Shown piece by piece: positions 11,501-18,485 of a stretch of 64,000 nt of DNA. The stretch covers positions 1 through 64,000 of the forward strand of contig MKVL01000042.1 of NCBI GenBank assembly GCA_001899205.1. Reading direction: 5' to 3'. The notes below the pieces were generated by a model, which saw only the letters and a program-made list of their open reading frames with translations, searched no databases and was not told the origin of the DNA. The stretch is from Mesorhizobium sp. 65-26 (GTDB lineage Bacteria > Pseudomonadota > Alphaproteobacteria > Rhizobiales > Rhizobiaceae). Within the stretch, counting starts at the first letter, position 1. Each line of letters starts with the position of its first letter. A program made the translations under genes and the position numbers.

Positions 11501-13690
11501 GTGGCGATGACGATCACCGGCGACAATTCTGTGGGCGTCTTCGGGCAAAGCGTCGGCGGCGGCGGTGGTGTCGGAGGCTATGACGGCAACTTCCTTGGCC
11601 TCAGCCAGGCGCCGACGCCGAGCCCGATGATGATGAGCCTGCTCTCCACGCCGACGCCGCAGGGCTTCTCCGGAACGGATGGCGGCGACGGCACTGGTGG
11701 CGACATCAACCTCACCCAGACCGCGGACCTCTCGGTGACGGGCAAGAACTCCTTCGCCATGCTCGAACAGAGCGTGGGCGGCAGCGGCAATGGCGACATC
11801 AATGTCACCATCGCCAAGGGCGTGACGATCACCGGCGGGTCCGGCAATGGCGGAGGCATCGGCTTCCTCGACGGCAAGGACAACACGCTGACCAACTACG
11901 GCGTTGTCCGCTCCGTGCAGCTCATCGATGGCTATGCCATGCGCGCGAGCGGCGCCGGCAACGACACCTACGACAATTACTACGGCACGATCGGCTCGAT
12001 TGCGCTCGGCGATGGCCTCAACACGTTTAACAACAAGGCCAAAGCCATCTACCTGATGGGCAATACGGTCGATCTCGGCTCGAAGGGCCAGTTCAACAAT
12101 GACGGCTATGTCGCACCGGGCGGCCTCGACCGGGTGATGACGACCGACGTCACCGGCAGCCTGACGCAGTCGGCGACCAGCACTTACCTTCTCGACCTCG
12201 ACCTCGATCCTCAGGCTGATCGCATCAACGTGTCCGGCAGCGCGATCGTCAACGGTATCGTCGACATCAACATCATGAACCCGGGCTCGGCCAAGCCGGG
12301 CAATGAGGACTACATCATCCTCCATGCCGATGACGGCGTCACCGACGAGGGGCTGGCGCTGAACTACATCCCGACGGCTGTCGCGAAGTACAAGCTGCAA
12401 TACCCGAACCCGGACGATGTCGTGCTCAACGTCGACATCAACTACGCCCGCATCGGCCTGACGCAGAACCAGACGGCGGTCGGCACGGCGATCAACGCCA
12501 TCCAGACCGACCAGACCTCGCCCAACTTCACCAAGATCGCGGCGGCGCTGTTCTATGTGCCGACGCTTGGGCAACTCGGCGCTGTCTACGACTCGCTCTC
12601 GGGCGAGGGCGTGAGCGGCTTCCAGCAGCCGCAGTTCGACATCTACGACAGCTTCCTGGCGACCATGAACCGTCAGGCCGACGCCTGGCGCACCGGCGTG
12701 CGGATGGATCCGTTCAGCCAGTCGACCGCCGCGGCGCCGGAAGCCTATGGAGAGACGAAGAGGAAGCCGGTCGATCCGTTCGCCGAGATGACCAGGAAGG
12801 TGCCGGACGAACGGCGCTGGAGCTATTGGGCGACCGCCGGCGGCAATTCCGGTCAGGTGTCCGGTCAGCCGGTGGTGGGCAGCGCCAACCTCGCTTATAG
12901 CGGCGGCAGCTTCGCCGCGGGCATGGATTCGCAGGGCGATCCCGACATTCTGATGGGCTTCGCCGTCGGTGGCGCCGCGGCATCCTTCGCCGTACCGGAT
13001 CGTGCGACCACCGGCCATTTCATCGGTGGCCAGGCGGGCGCCTATCTCTCGCGCAAATGGGGCCAGTTCTATATCAACGGTGCACTGGGCTTCGGTCTCT
13101 ATGACAACAAGACCTCGCGCGACACGGCGGTTCCCGGAACCAACGCGCCGCTCGATCCGGTACCGCCTGTAGCGCCCGAGAACTGGACCGGACATTTCAT
13201 GAGCGGCGGCTTCAGCACAAATGTCGAGGCCGGCTGGCGCGAGACCGTCGGTGCCGGCGCCATCACCGGCTTCGCCGGATTGCAGTTCACCGGGCTGGAC
13301 ATGGCCGGCTTCACGGAGAGCTCGCTTAATGGCAACGCGCTGGGACTGAGCTTCGACGATCGAACGATCTACTCGCTGCCAGTGTCGCTCGGCCTGCAAC
13401 TCGATACGACCATCGCGCTTGGCGATACGACGTCTCTCCAGGCATGGGGTCGTGCCGCCTGGGTGCATGAGTTCAAGCCGGACCGTTCGGTGGAGCCGAC
13501 CTTCCTCTCGGCGCCGGGTTATCCATTCGTCGTGCAGGGCGCCGCCGCGCCCGAGGACGCGGTTGCCGTAAACGCCGGCGTCAGGCTTGATTTCGACAGC
13601 AGCACGTCGATGTTCGCTGCCTTCAACGGCAAGTTCGGCGACAGGACCCAAGCCTACGGCGGCAATGTTGGCTTCCGGCTGAACTGGTAG
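2582..13690 (+). CDS. Giant autotransporter adhesin (type Va secretion), about 3,700 aa
   Basis: A 3,702-residue outer-membrane autotransporter and one of the largest genes expected in such a genome. A long basic N-terminus precedes a hydrophobic signal segment ending near LFPIWSTPALAG. The passenger consists of about 43 tandem units centred on G-I-x-AQS-[IV]-GGGGG-[NST]-GG, each followed by a Gly/Ala/Ser strand region and a VTVTSxGNIxTxG segment, as in a repeated beta-helix. The last about 280 residues form the beta-barrel, starting near RRWSYWATAGG and ending in the aromatic residue of GFRLNW. Upstream in-frame GTG at 2570 and downstream ATG at 2624 are alternative starts. It lies directly before a second autotransporter and the cellulose operon, which fits a role in attachment or aggregation; that role is inferred. 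Confidence 0.9.
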   Translation: MSRRGANDAVAGSVMGRPRRGFVGSSVVAVLSVLGTLFLAGLLFPIWSTPALAGCSGPSGGVETCTGNVPSAVFNNTPGVTTLNVNTLTSNPSQISLIGTGADPLPATEVQHYTCSSGAANCTITPGTPASQGHPATAETCSVNNGAPNGTTCVAPPAKAANGPSGHAGPEITVNYNQPGADANAPNSGAVIASGTTGVLGTSQGSRGGNGSNGYVFSNGGDGDNGADGGLATVNVNGAVQTTGDHATGIAATSIGGDGGDGGDAKGISGNAGNGGLGGIGGTAVVNFNGGKVETFGNYSVGVAAVSQGGHGGNGGGGGGLVFNPGGGSAAGGGGNATVFTAVGTTIVTHGIYSHGIVAQSIGGGGGGSAGGFGLFSSSGGSGGNGGNGGIVQVTNNAAITTWGNNSQGILAQTIGGGGGDGGSNFGLFASGGSGALGGNGGPAGVVTVGVTNSGAIVTHGQQSNGILAQSIGGGGGNGGNSGGLVSLGGNGSSTTNGGIVQVTNTAAGSISTDGKQSAGIFAQSIGGGGGNGGTSGGLFSAGGKGGAGGNGASVTVINAGNIETGKIATQLGYTSADAVGSAGIFAQSVGGGGGNGGGAFSGGVGFAVALGGSGGGGGMAGAVEVLRDNNNTAYSIITHGDQSDAVFAQSIGGGGGNGGFAVSGAVGPLALSMGGAAGPGSNGNTVTVETAGTLTTYGDGSRGIFAQSIGGSGGNGGAAISVAFNATGTFAAAIGIGGNGGSGGAADVVTVSSLSDISTSGKNAGGIVAQSVGGGGGNGGYSIGGAIGGAVGIAVNVGGAGSAGGASKDVTVTSSGSIHTRGDNSTGILAQSIGGGGGNGGFTLSAALGAGAVSVGLGGHGSGGGGAGDVVVNADGANHAITMADYAGTWNLVTEGKNAAGIQAESIGGGGGNGGFSGSLSAGGFVGIGVNLGGSSGTGGDAGTVTVNNGKKDSGTGVVTQNNILTIDDGSAGILAQSIGGGGGNGGFAVTLSGSGSYEGAGGAAAVSVGGNGAVGGVGMDVTVTSYGNITTYGKQSDGILAQSIGGGGGNGGFSVAGTFTTGALGASVAIGGGGGTGRDAGPVTVTSTGNIETHGDQSIGIMAQSVGGGGGNGGFAGSAAITLQGVSAAVGLGGNGAGGGSAKAVGVTSTGNITTYGDQAIGILAQSVGGGGGNGGSTVALALGKDAGIAVGLGGKGGAAGDALGVTVVSTGNISTGAGFTAGDVRGTGAAGILAQSIGGGGGNGGFSGSLGGGMSMAVGVSLGGNGAGGGSADIVQVTSTGNISTNFDNSSGIVAQSIGGGGGNGGFAVAIAGAIGDPDAATGAVAIGGKGGVGGVGKDVTVTSTGTIITTGKFSYGILAQSIGGGGGNGGFAVSGSATTGNAGISVGIGGSGAGGSTAGNVTVKSYGVVGTDGKPVLQAPAAGTTTIWTQGDNSSGIFAQSVGGGGGSGGFAGSLGIGVNGGGLGVSVGGGAGSGSTAGTVDVTSYNNILTGGKDSFGILAQSIGGGGGNGGFAIALSASKDMAGSVGVGGSGSSGGDADTVTVHSYGNIKTTGDGSHGIFAQSVGGGGGNGGFAVSASLSGQASLGVGVGGSGDNGGDGKAVTVVSNGDIRTEGVKADGILAQSVGGGGGNGGFAGTLAISTEGGAVGVGVGGSGKGGGDAGTVTVTSVGNIVTLKDGSNGILAQSVGGGGGNGGAAVTISGAGKQASAAVSVGGKGGGGGTSQLVTVNNTGTIDTSGNQANGILAQSIGGGGGTGGFSISGNMTVDGAGGASVSVGGGGGAGQDGGQVIVNSNVGTTLANNLATIHTVGGDSNGIFAQSVGGGGGSGGFSGAVSVTGPNAKAAIGVSVGGSGAGAGDGKTVTVTSVDNILTAGDGSNGILAQSVGGGGGSGGFSFAAAINGTLGKSQGTKGAVSVSLGGDGGSAGNAEKVTVDSTGIIQTGGDKAYGVLAQSIGGGGGTGGLSVSASLSLGENGNQITASVGGKGGGGGTGGEVQVTRHGSTITTGDQSVGIFAQSVGGSGGNGGMAISGVIAGTDSKSLAASVGGFGGDGTNSSKVTVDNTGAISTYGLESHAIQAQSIGGGGGNGGMAVSAVIGSLGTGTNFNAGLTVGGFGGDGGYAGDVFVTNHGLLQTGLLQAGQTVTNGDGAYGIFAQSIGGGGGSGGNAITGVLGLNGNNEGTQVNVSVAVGGSGGTGNKGGNVTIRQYGGIETSGVGSIGILAQSIGGGGGTGGRANSISLQLGAKCTLPGVCEAAGGKPNWNLQATVGGAGGSGNDGETVDVANYDFITTHGDKSSGIVAQSIGGGGGIGGDAYIGTGGLLAIPYVPVDPTLLLKPLGTSSLTRSGAVAIGGNGAGGGNGGTVIVTNEGIITTHGTKSDGIHAQSIGGGGGDGGDGQAGVLGTVGIGGRSHAAGNGGSVTVTNGKTDLSQVSVATIETFGTTPTAPGDDNPSADPEEGHAAGIFAQSVGGGGGSGGGAGGLLSLGGSGGASGSGGLVTVNNYGGILTHADDSVGIFAQSIGGGGGAGGSLGITAIGVGGAGGSSGDGGEVDVTNYAMIETHGIDSYAIQAQSVGGGGGSGGGKNGGVTGSIPALVAIGGNGGASGAGGVVTVTNNNILHTYGAGADAINAQSIGGGGGSGGRAIGFIAVGGKGGDVGDGTEDGSHGKGGDVTVTNNAAGTITVEGYGAHGIFAQSVGGGGGSGGGAFAASLLPVSIGVGGSGGSSGDGGAVKVYNSGQITTVAAASVAIFAESVGGGGGTGGMSVAAALSGAGSFDFGIGGDGGANGKGGDVTVTNYSTGIIHTKGYGSTGIMAQSVGGGGGAGGAAYAAGAGLTPSVAIALGGTGAAGGDGGKVTVTNNGAMQLDGDNSVAIFAQSVGGGGGSGGAALAVPLGVPAFIGGKDGATGKGGDVTVTNTGQIVLTGRGSVGIFAQSVGGGGGVVTAGTAGIVEATSGGTGNGGVVTINSNVAMTITGDNSVGVFGQSVGGGGGVGGYDGNFLGLSQAPTPSPMMMSLLSTPTPQGFSGTDGGDGTGGDINLTQTADLSVTGKNSFAMLEQSVGGSGNGDINVTIAKGVTITGGSGNGGGIGFLDGKDNTLTNYGVVRSVQLIDGYAMRASGAGNDTYDNYYGTIGSIALGDGLNTFNNKAKAIYLMGNTVDLGSKGQFNNDGYVAPGGLDRVMTTDVTGSLTQSATSTYLLDLDLDPQADRINVSGSAIVNGIVDINIMNPGSAKPGNEDYIILHADDGVTDEGLALNYIPTAVAKYKLQYPNPDDVVLNVDINYARIGLTQNQTAVGTAINAIQTDQTSPNFTKIAAALFYVPTLGQLGAVYDSLSGEGVSGFQQPQFDIYDSFLATMNRQADAWRTGVRMDPFSQSTAAAPEAYGETKRKPVDPFAEMTRKVPDERRWSYWATAGGNSGQVSGQPVVGSANLAYSGGSFAAGMDSQGDPDILMGFAVGGAAASFAVPDRATTGHFIGGQAGAYLSRKWGQFYINGALGFGLYDNKTSRDTAVPGTNAPLDPVPPVAPENWTGHFMSGGFSTNVEAGWRETVGAGAITGFAGLQFTGLDMAGFTESSLNGNALGLSFDDRTIYSLPVSLGLQLDTTIALGDTTSLQAWGRAAWVHEFKPDRSVEPTFLSAPGYPFVVQGAAAPEDAVAVNAGVRLDFDSSTSMFAAFNGKFGDRTQAYGGNVGFRLNW
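3640..11800 (+). repeat. About 43 tandem glycine-rich coding repeats in the giant autotransporter
   Basis: By reading the translation I count about 43 copies of a motif built on AQS[IV]GGGGGxGG; an earlier copy near 3500 is degenerate. Spacing ranges from about 55 to 110 codons because the linker between core motifs varies in length. Core codons are also conserved at DNA level (many copies of TCGATCGGCGGCGGCGG), so recombination between copies and copy-number variation are likely. The last three copies lose the second glycine block or the AQS residues (FGQS, LEQS). Confidence 0.85.
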
Positions 13691-13706
13691 GGCAGGGAGC
13701 CGCTTC

Positions 13707-13730
13707 GGTGGCGCCGCAGCCGGCGCCACC
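13707..13730 (+). terminator. Hairpin after the giant autotransporter gene
   Basis: A perfect 9-bp inverted repeat, GGTGGCGCC and GGCGCCACC with a 6-nt loop, begins 17 bp after the stop codon. No T-run follows, so it may be a transcript-stabilising or Rho-assisted structure rather than a classical terminator. The rest of the interval to 14019 shows no gene I can support. Confidence 0.45.
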
Positions 13731-14070
13731 TGTCCATCGCGTGCAGTGGTGACGCGGATGCACGCCGCTACGTCGCAACCCTGGGACGGTAATGCCAAAC
13801 CTCATCACGCGTTCCGGAATACGCCGCCATGCCTGTGAGGTACCATGTGGACGAACTCCATCGAGTGTTGCGATGGTGAAAATGACAGTCACGGCAAGAT
13901 CATTGAACATCTCCTAAATATATCCTCCGCTCGTAACCTCGTATGGACAGGCCGGCGCCCGGCACCCATCATCAGCCAGATGATTCGAATTCGTTTGGTC
14001 CGCCGAGAGCGAGGTCGCCCTGTCCCGACAGACCTTTTCCATTTGCAACAACGGGCTCCGGCTGGGGACC

Positions 14071-17000
14071 ATGCTTGTTGCCATTGCGGCCTCGGGACTT
14101 AGCTCTTCGGCGCAGGAGGCGCCTTTCGCGATAACGCCGAGCGACGTCGCCCAGGCGCCTGGGACCGACACCGCGGAACCGTTTTCGATCACGTCTTCCG
14201 ATGTCGCCGCGACCAGCGGGCGACAACTCGTCTACCAGGGCACGGAGTCCGCGGGCGACGCCGCCATAACGAACAACGAAGGCGACAGCGTCGATTTCGT
14301 CGACCACAGCACCGCGGCACAGGCCACCATCGTCAACAACTCCGGCGGCACGGCGAGCTTCTCCGACCACGCCTCGGCCGGCAGCGCCTTCATGACCAAC
14401 AATTCCGGAAGCAGCATCAGCTTCAGCGGAGAAGCGACAGCGGCGGGCGCCAACATTACCAACAATGGAGGAGGGACGATCACCTTCTCCGACACGTCCG
14501 ATGCGGGCAATGCGGCCGTGGCCAACAATGGTGACATCAGCTTCCGGGACAGCACCAGCGCCAATCAGGCCAACATCGTCAACAATGCCGGCGCCAACGT
14601 GACCTTCACGGACCAGGCGAACGGCGGCACCGGCCAGATAACCAACAACGGCGCCGTCGCCTTCTCCGGCGATGCCAGCGCCGGACAGATGCTGCTCATC
14701 AACAATGAGGGCGCGACGCTGGACTTTTCAGGCAACAGCACGGCCGACGCGGCGGCGGTCACCAATAACGGTCAACTTGGCTTCGCCGACAGCGCCACGG
14801 CGGGCACATCCAGCATTGTCAACAACGAGAGCGGCGTCGTGGTTTTTTCCGGCACGTCCACCGCCGGCTCTTCCTTCATCGCCAACAGCGGCAAGACAAG
14901 TTTCGAAGGCAACAGCACCGCCGGTTCGGCCGAGATCGTCAACAACGCGACGGGTACCGTCGCGCTTTCGGGCAACGCCACGCTGGGCAGCGCCAGCGTG
15001 AACAATGGCGGCGATGTCGTCTTCTCGGGAAATGCCTCCGCGGGATCGGCCAGCATCGTCACCGGGCCGGAAGGGCGAACCATCTTCACCGGAAACAGCG
15101 ATGGCGGGACGGCGGCTCTCGAAGCGGATGCCGGCGCCGTCGTCGATTTTTCCGGCGTCACCGACGGCGCCATCAGCATCGGCTCCATCAAAGGTCCCGG
15201 TACGTTCTACCTGGGGGGCGTCGTTCTCAGTGTCGGCGGCAACAACCTTTCCACCACTGTCGATGGCGCGATCGTCGATGGCGGAATCTCTGGCGGCAAG
15301 GGCGGCGCGCTGACGAAGGTCGGAACGGGAACGCTGACCCTTTCAGGAGCGAACACCTACACAGGCGCGACGACGGTAAAGAACGGCGTGCTGCAGGCCG
15401 GCGCCGCGAACACGTTTTCCGCCGCGTCGGCCGTCACGATCGACAGCGGCGCCAAACTCGATCTCGCCGGTTTCGATCAGAGCATCGGATCGCTGTCGGG
15501 CGCAGGCACTGTGGACCTTGCGACGGCCCGGCTGACCACGGGCGTCAACGGCAAGGACAGCAGCTTTTCGGGCAGCATTGGCGGTACCGGCGGCCTGACC
15601 AAGACCGGCGCGGGAACGCAGGAACTGACGGGCGTCAGCACATATTCCGGCCTGACAGAGATCGAGGCCGGCATTCTCAAGGTGAACGGCTCGATCGCGC
15701 AATCGTCGGTTCTCGTCGACAGCGACGGAACGTTGAGTGGGCACGGCACGGTAGGATCGACGACTGTGGCCGGAACGCTCTCCCGCCAGAACGACGGCGG
15801 CACGCTGGCGGTGCAAGGCGACCTTTCCTTCTCGCAGGGCGGCGTCTACTCGGTGAAGGTGGATTCCACGCCGTCCGCCGCCCTGGTGACGGTCGCCGGA
15901 ACGGCGACGCTGACCGGCGGCTCGCTGATTGTCTCGCCGATTGGCGGCTTCAGCCTGGAAGGAACCACCTTCCACATCCTCAGCGCGACCGAGGTCGTCG
16001 GCACGTTCGACACTGTGACGACGTCGATGCCGTTCATCGACCTTGGTGTCATCTATTCCGGCACGGGCGTCGACCTCAACGTCGCGCGCAACGGCAAGGC
16101 TTTCGCCTCGAGCGCGCGCACGGACAATCAGCGCGCCGTGGCCGACGCCGTGGAAGGGCTGGGCAGCGGCATGATCTACGACGCCGTCGTGGCTTCGGCC
16201 AGCGATGCGGCGGCACGCGCGTCATTCGACTCGCTTTCCGGCGAGATCTATCCCTCCCTGGCGACGGCGGGCATCGAAACCGACACCATGCTGCGCGGCA
16301 TACTCATCGAACGCGCGCTGGAGCAACCTGCCGACGTCGGGGGCAACGGTCTGTGGGGCAGGCCGTACAGGCTGAACGCGACGCTTCTTTCGAATGGCAA
16401 TGCGGCCGATGTGAACCAGCGCACATGGGGCGTGATCGGCGGCGCCGACGGCGACATCGACGACATCTGGAAGCTCGGCGTGGCCGCCGGCTATGGCCGC
16501 TCGAACATTGATGTTCCGGACCGCGCGTCGAGCGCCAAGATCGACACCCTCAGCCTCGCCGCATACGCTTCCTGGGAGGCTGCGCGATGGAGAGGGGCGT
16601 TTGGCGCCCTGTATTCCTGGCATGACATCAGCGCCAACCGCTTTGTCACGGCCGGCACTTTCGAAGACGCCACCGACGTCAATTATCGGGCAAGGTCTGG
16701 GCAGATCTTCGGCCAGGTCGACTACCGGGTCGCTATCTCGAACTGGATTCTCGATCCTTTCCTCAACGTGGCCTACGCACGCTGGGACGCTGACGGTTTT
16801 TCCGAACATGGCGGCGACGCGGCCCTGACGGCTCGATCGAGTTCGGTCGATGGCCTCGTCGGAACGGCCGGACTGCGTGTCGGCACGGAGGTTGCGCTTG
16901 ATCACGGCGTTGCTGCCCGGCTCGGGGCCACAGCGGGTTGGCGCCTGTCTTCCATCGGCGACAGCGAGACCTTGATGAGCATCGCCGGCAGCGATCCGTT

Positions 17001-17160
17001 CTTCATCGGAGGAGTGCCGGTCGAGCGCAGCGTTGCCGTTCTGGGTCTCGAAGCGGGCCTGGTCTATCGCAACACGTCCTTCGGCCTCGCCTACACCGGC
17101 CTTCTCGGCTCCAGGACGCGCCAGCACACGATCCAGGGCGCTCTAAGCATTCGCTTCTAG
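14071..17160 (+). CDS. Second autotransporter with short NN-type repeats, about 1,030 aa
   Basis: An autotransporter whose first ~330 residues hold about 15 units of roughly 20-22 residues of the form A-x-I-x-NN-x-G-x-x-x-F-S-G-x-ST-A-G. Two passenger-associated transport repeats follow (GALTKVGTGTLTLSGANTY and GGLTKTGAGTQELTGVSTY), then a linker and a C-terminal beta-barrel ending in F (GALSIRF). The listed start is the first standard start codon (ATG), but it leaves a signal peptide without a charged n-region. A CTG at 14020 preceded by GAGG with a 5-nt spacer gives a much better signal peptide (MSRQTFS...LGTMLVAIAAS...SSA), so the real start may be 14020. Probably an outer-membrane or surface protein acting with the neighbouring adhesin. 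Confidence 0.88.
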   Translation: MLVAIAASGLSSSAQEAPFAITPSDVAQAPGTDTAEPFSITSSDVAATSGRQLVYQGTESAGDAAITNNEGDSVDFVDHSTAAQATIVNNSGGTASFSDHASAGSAFMTNNSGSSISFSGEATAAGANITNNGGGTITFSDTSDAGNAAVANNGDISFRDSTSANQANIVNNAGANVTFTDQANGGTGQITNNGAVAFSGDASAGQMLLINNEGATLDFSGNSTADAAAVTNNGQLGFADSATAGTSSIVNNESGVVVFSGTSTAGSSFIANSGKTSFEGNSTAGSAEIVNNATGTVALSGNATLGSASVNNGGDVVFSGNASAGSASIVTGPEGRTIFTGNSDGGTAALEADAGAVVDFSGVTDGAISIGSIKGPGTFYLGGVVLSVGGNNLSTTVDGAIVDGGISGGKGGALTKVGTGTLTLSGANTYTGATTVKNGVLQAGAANTFSAASAVTIDSGAKLDLAGFDQSIGSLSGAGTVDLATARLTTGVNGKDSSFSGSIGGTGGLTKTGAGTQELTGVSTYSGLTEIEAGILKVNGSIAQSSVLVDSDGTLSGHGTVGSTTVAGTLSRQNDGGTLAVQGDLSFSQGGVYSVKVDSTPSAALVTVAGTATLTGGSLIVSPIGGFSLEGTTFHILSATEVVGTFDTVTTSMPFIDLGVIYSGTGVDLNVARNGKAFASSARTDNQRAVADAVEGLGSGMIYDAVVASASDAAARASFDSLSGEIYPSLATAGIETDTMLRGILIERALEQPADVGGNGLWGRPYRLNATLLSNGNAADVNQRTWGVIGGADGDIDDIWKLGVAAGYGRSNIDVPDRASSAKIDTLSLAAYASWEAARWRGAFGALYSWHDISANRFVTAGTFEDATDVNYRARSGQIFGQVDYRVAISNWILDPFLNVAYARWDADGFSEHGGDAALTARSSSVDGLVGTAGLRVGTEVALDHGVAARLGATAGWRLSSIGDSETLMSIAGSDPFFIGGVPVERSVAVLGLEAGLVYRNTSFGLAYTGLLGSRTRQHTIQGALSIRF

Positions 17161-17343
17161 ACAATAGTTGGGACTGGAACCGCACGGCTTCAGGAACATG
17201 GGAAAAACTGCGCGATGGATAGATTAACCCTTCGTCAATCTCACCGAATCTCTTAGCGTCATCTCATGATGTTTGCCGATGTAGCCCGATTGCGGAGCCG
17301 CCGTCAGGATCGGATACAGCGTGTTCGGTCCGGAAAGGCCGTT

Positions 17344-18345
17344 ATGGCGTCTCGCGCAACCTGGCTGGCCGCGGGGCTTCTGCTGGCCGGCTGCGCCCAG
17401 CCGATCACCGATATCGGCTCGAGCTCGACGACGCGCATGGTCCCCACCGAAACGGCCTTCGCCATGCCGGATCCCGGCGGGCCGGCGGTCACGGCCGTGC
17501 TGGAACAGCATTTCGCCAATGCCACACAACAGGACATCATGCTCGGCACCTCGGCGCACACGCCGGGACAGAACCTTCTGAGGGTCCAGCTCTACGGACC
17601 GGTCAACACCGCCCAGGCGGGAGAGTCGCGGCTGCGCGACGGCTTCCTGCCGATCCGCGATGTCGGTTCGGAGATGCGGACGCTGCTGCCGGGCATTCGC
17701 ATGGAGCGCTCCGCCTTCTATGTCCAGAACAGGTACGGACCGTTCGGCTATGCCGTGGGACGCGCGCCGTCGGGCGACCTGTGCCTCTACGGGTGGCAGC
17801 GCATAACGTCGACCGGCGCGACGCAGACGCTGATCGGCAACAAGGGCTCGGTCCAGATCCGGCTTCGCCTGTGCGACCAGCATGCGAGCGAAGCGCAATT
17901 GCTGCAGACGATGTACGGCTACACCATCACCGCCTCCTTCAAGAGCCGCAACTGGAACCCATACGGTTCGGTGATGGCGCCGGAAAAGGGCATAGGTCAG
18001 GCGGGCAATCCGATCTATCCGGTCGGCGTCTCCAAGTTCGAGACGGTGGTTCCACAGGCAGCCCCGCAGTCGAGACCGCGAGAGGTGCGCCGGCCGGTTC
18101 AGCAGCCGAGAAGCGTGGAGGTCGCGCCGCCGCGCCTGCCCGAGCCGATTGGCCCAACCGTGCCGCCGCCGCCGGGCAAGGCCGGCCTGAGTGCGCAGCC
18201 GGTCGTCCCGCTTGCGCCAACCGTTTCTGTTCCTTCGCCAGCGACAGTCCAGAAAGCCCCGGCGAAGCAGGTGGTGGTACCGCCTCCGCCATGTCTCACG
18301 ACCGGCGAGGCCAAAGGCTGCAACCAGGGAGTAACGGTACAATAA
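17344..18345 (+). CDS. bcsN: Cellulose biosynthesis protein BcsN (lipoprotein)
   Basis: A 333-residue protein with lipoprotein signal LAAGLLLAGC, a globular domain (FYVQNRYGPFGYAVGRAPSG; CLYGWQRI; KSRNWNPYG) and a Pro-rich C-terminal third. It matches the BcsN family found at the head of alphaproteobacterial (Agrobacterium/Rhizobium type) cellulose operons, whose molecular role is unclear. The start ATG has GGAAAGG five bases upstream; a longer reading from 17266 is less likely because it buries the lipobox. bcsA follows after 140 bp. It probably sits on the inner leaflet of the outer membrane or in the periplasm and helps assemble or export the polymer (inference). Confidence 0.8.
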   Translation: MASRATWLAAGLLLAGCAQPITDIGSSSTTRMVPTETAFAMPDPGGPAVTAVLEQHFANATQQDIMLGTSAHTPGQNLLRVQLYGPVNTAQAGESRLRDGFLPIRDVGSEMRTLLPGIRMERSAFYVQNRYGPFGYAVGRAPSGDLCLYGWQRITSTGATQTLIGNKGSVQIRLRLCDQHASEAQLLQTMYGYTITASFKSRNWNPYGSVMAPEKGIGQAGNPIYPVGVSKFETVVPQAAPQSRPREVRRPVQQPRSVEVAPPRLPEPIGPTVPPPPGKAGLSAQPVVPLAPTVSVPSPATVQKAPAKQVVVPPPPCLTTGEAKGCNQGVTVQ

Positions 18346-18485
18346 CCATGTCCCAAGAACCCTGGAAACCTCGTCAGTCATTTCGTGTTGCCATGCCGGT
18401 CATGAGTCTCCGGCGCATGACCGCGATTTTGCGTTGAGCGACCTGATCCGGCCCGCGCCGGACCTTTCCGTCGAGGTGCTTTGAG

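Noticed and set aside
3640-11800. Regularly spaced identical motifs that might look like a CRISPR array
   Set aside because: The repeats are translated in one frame, spacers vary greatly in length and are similar to each other, and no cas gene is present.
8366-13798. 1810-codon open frame on the minus strand
   Set aside because: It mirrors the giant autotransporter; GGC/GCC-rich repeats keep the opposite frame open. The translation is a low-complexity Ala/Asp/Arg string with no domains and the plus strand has a signal peptide and barrel.
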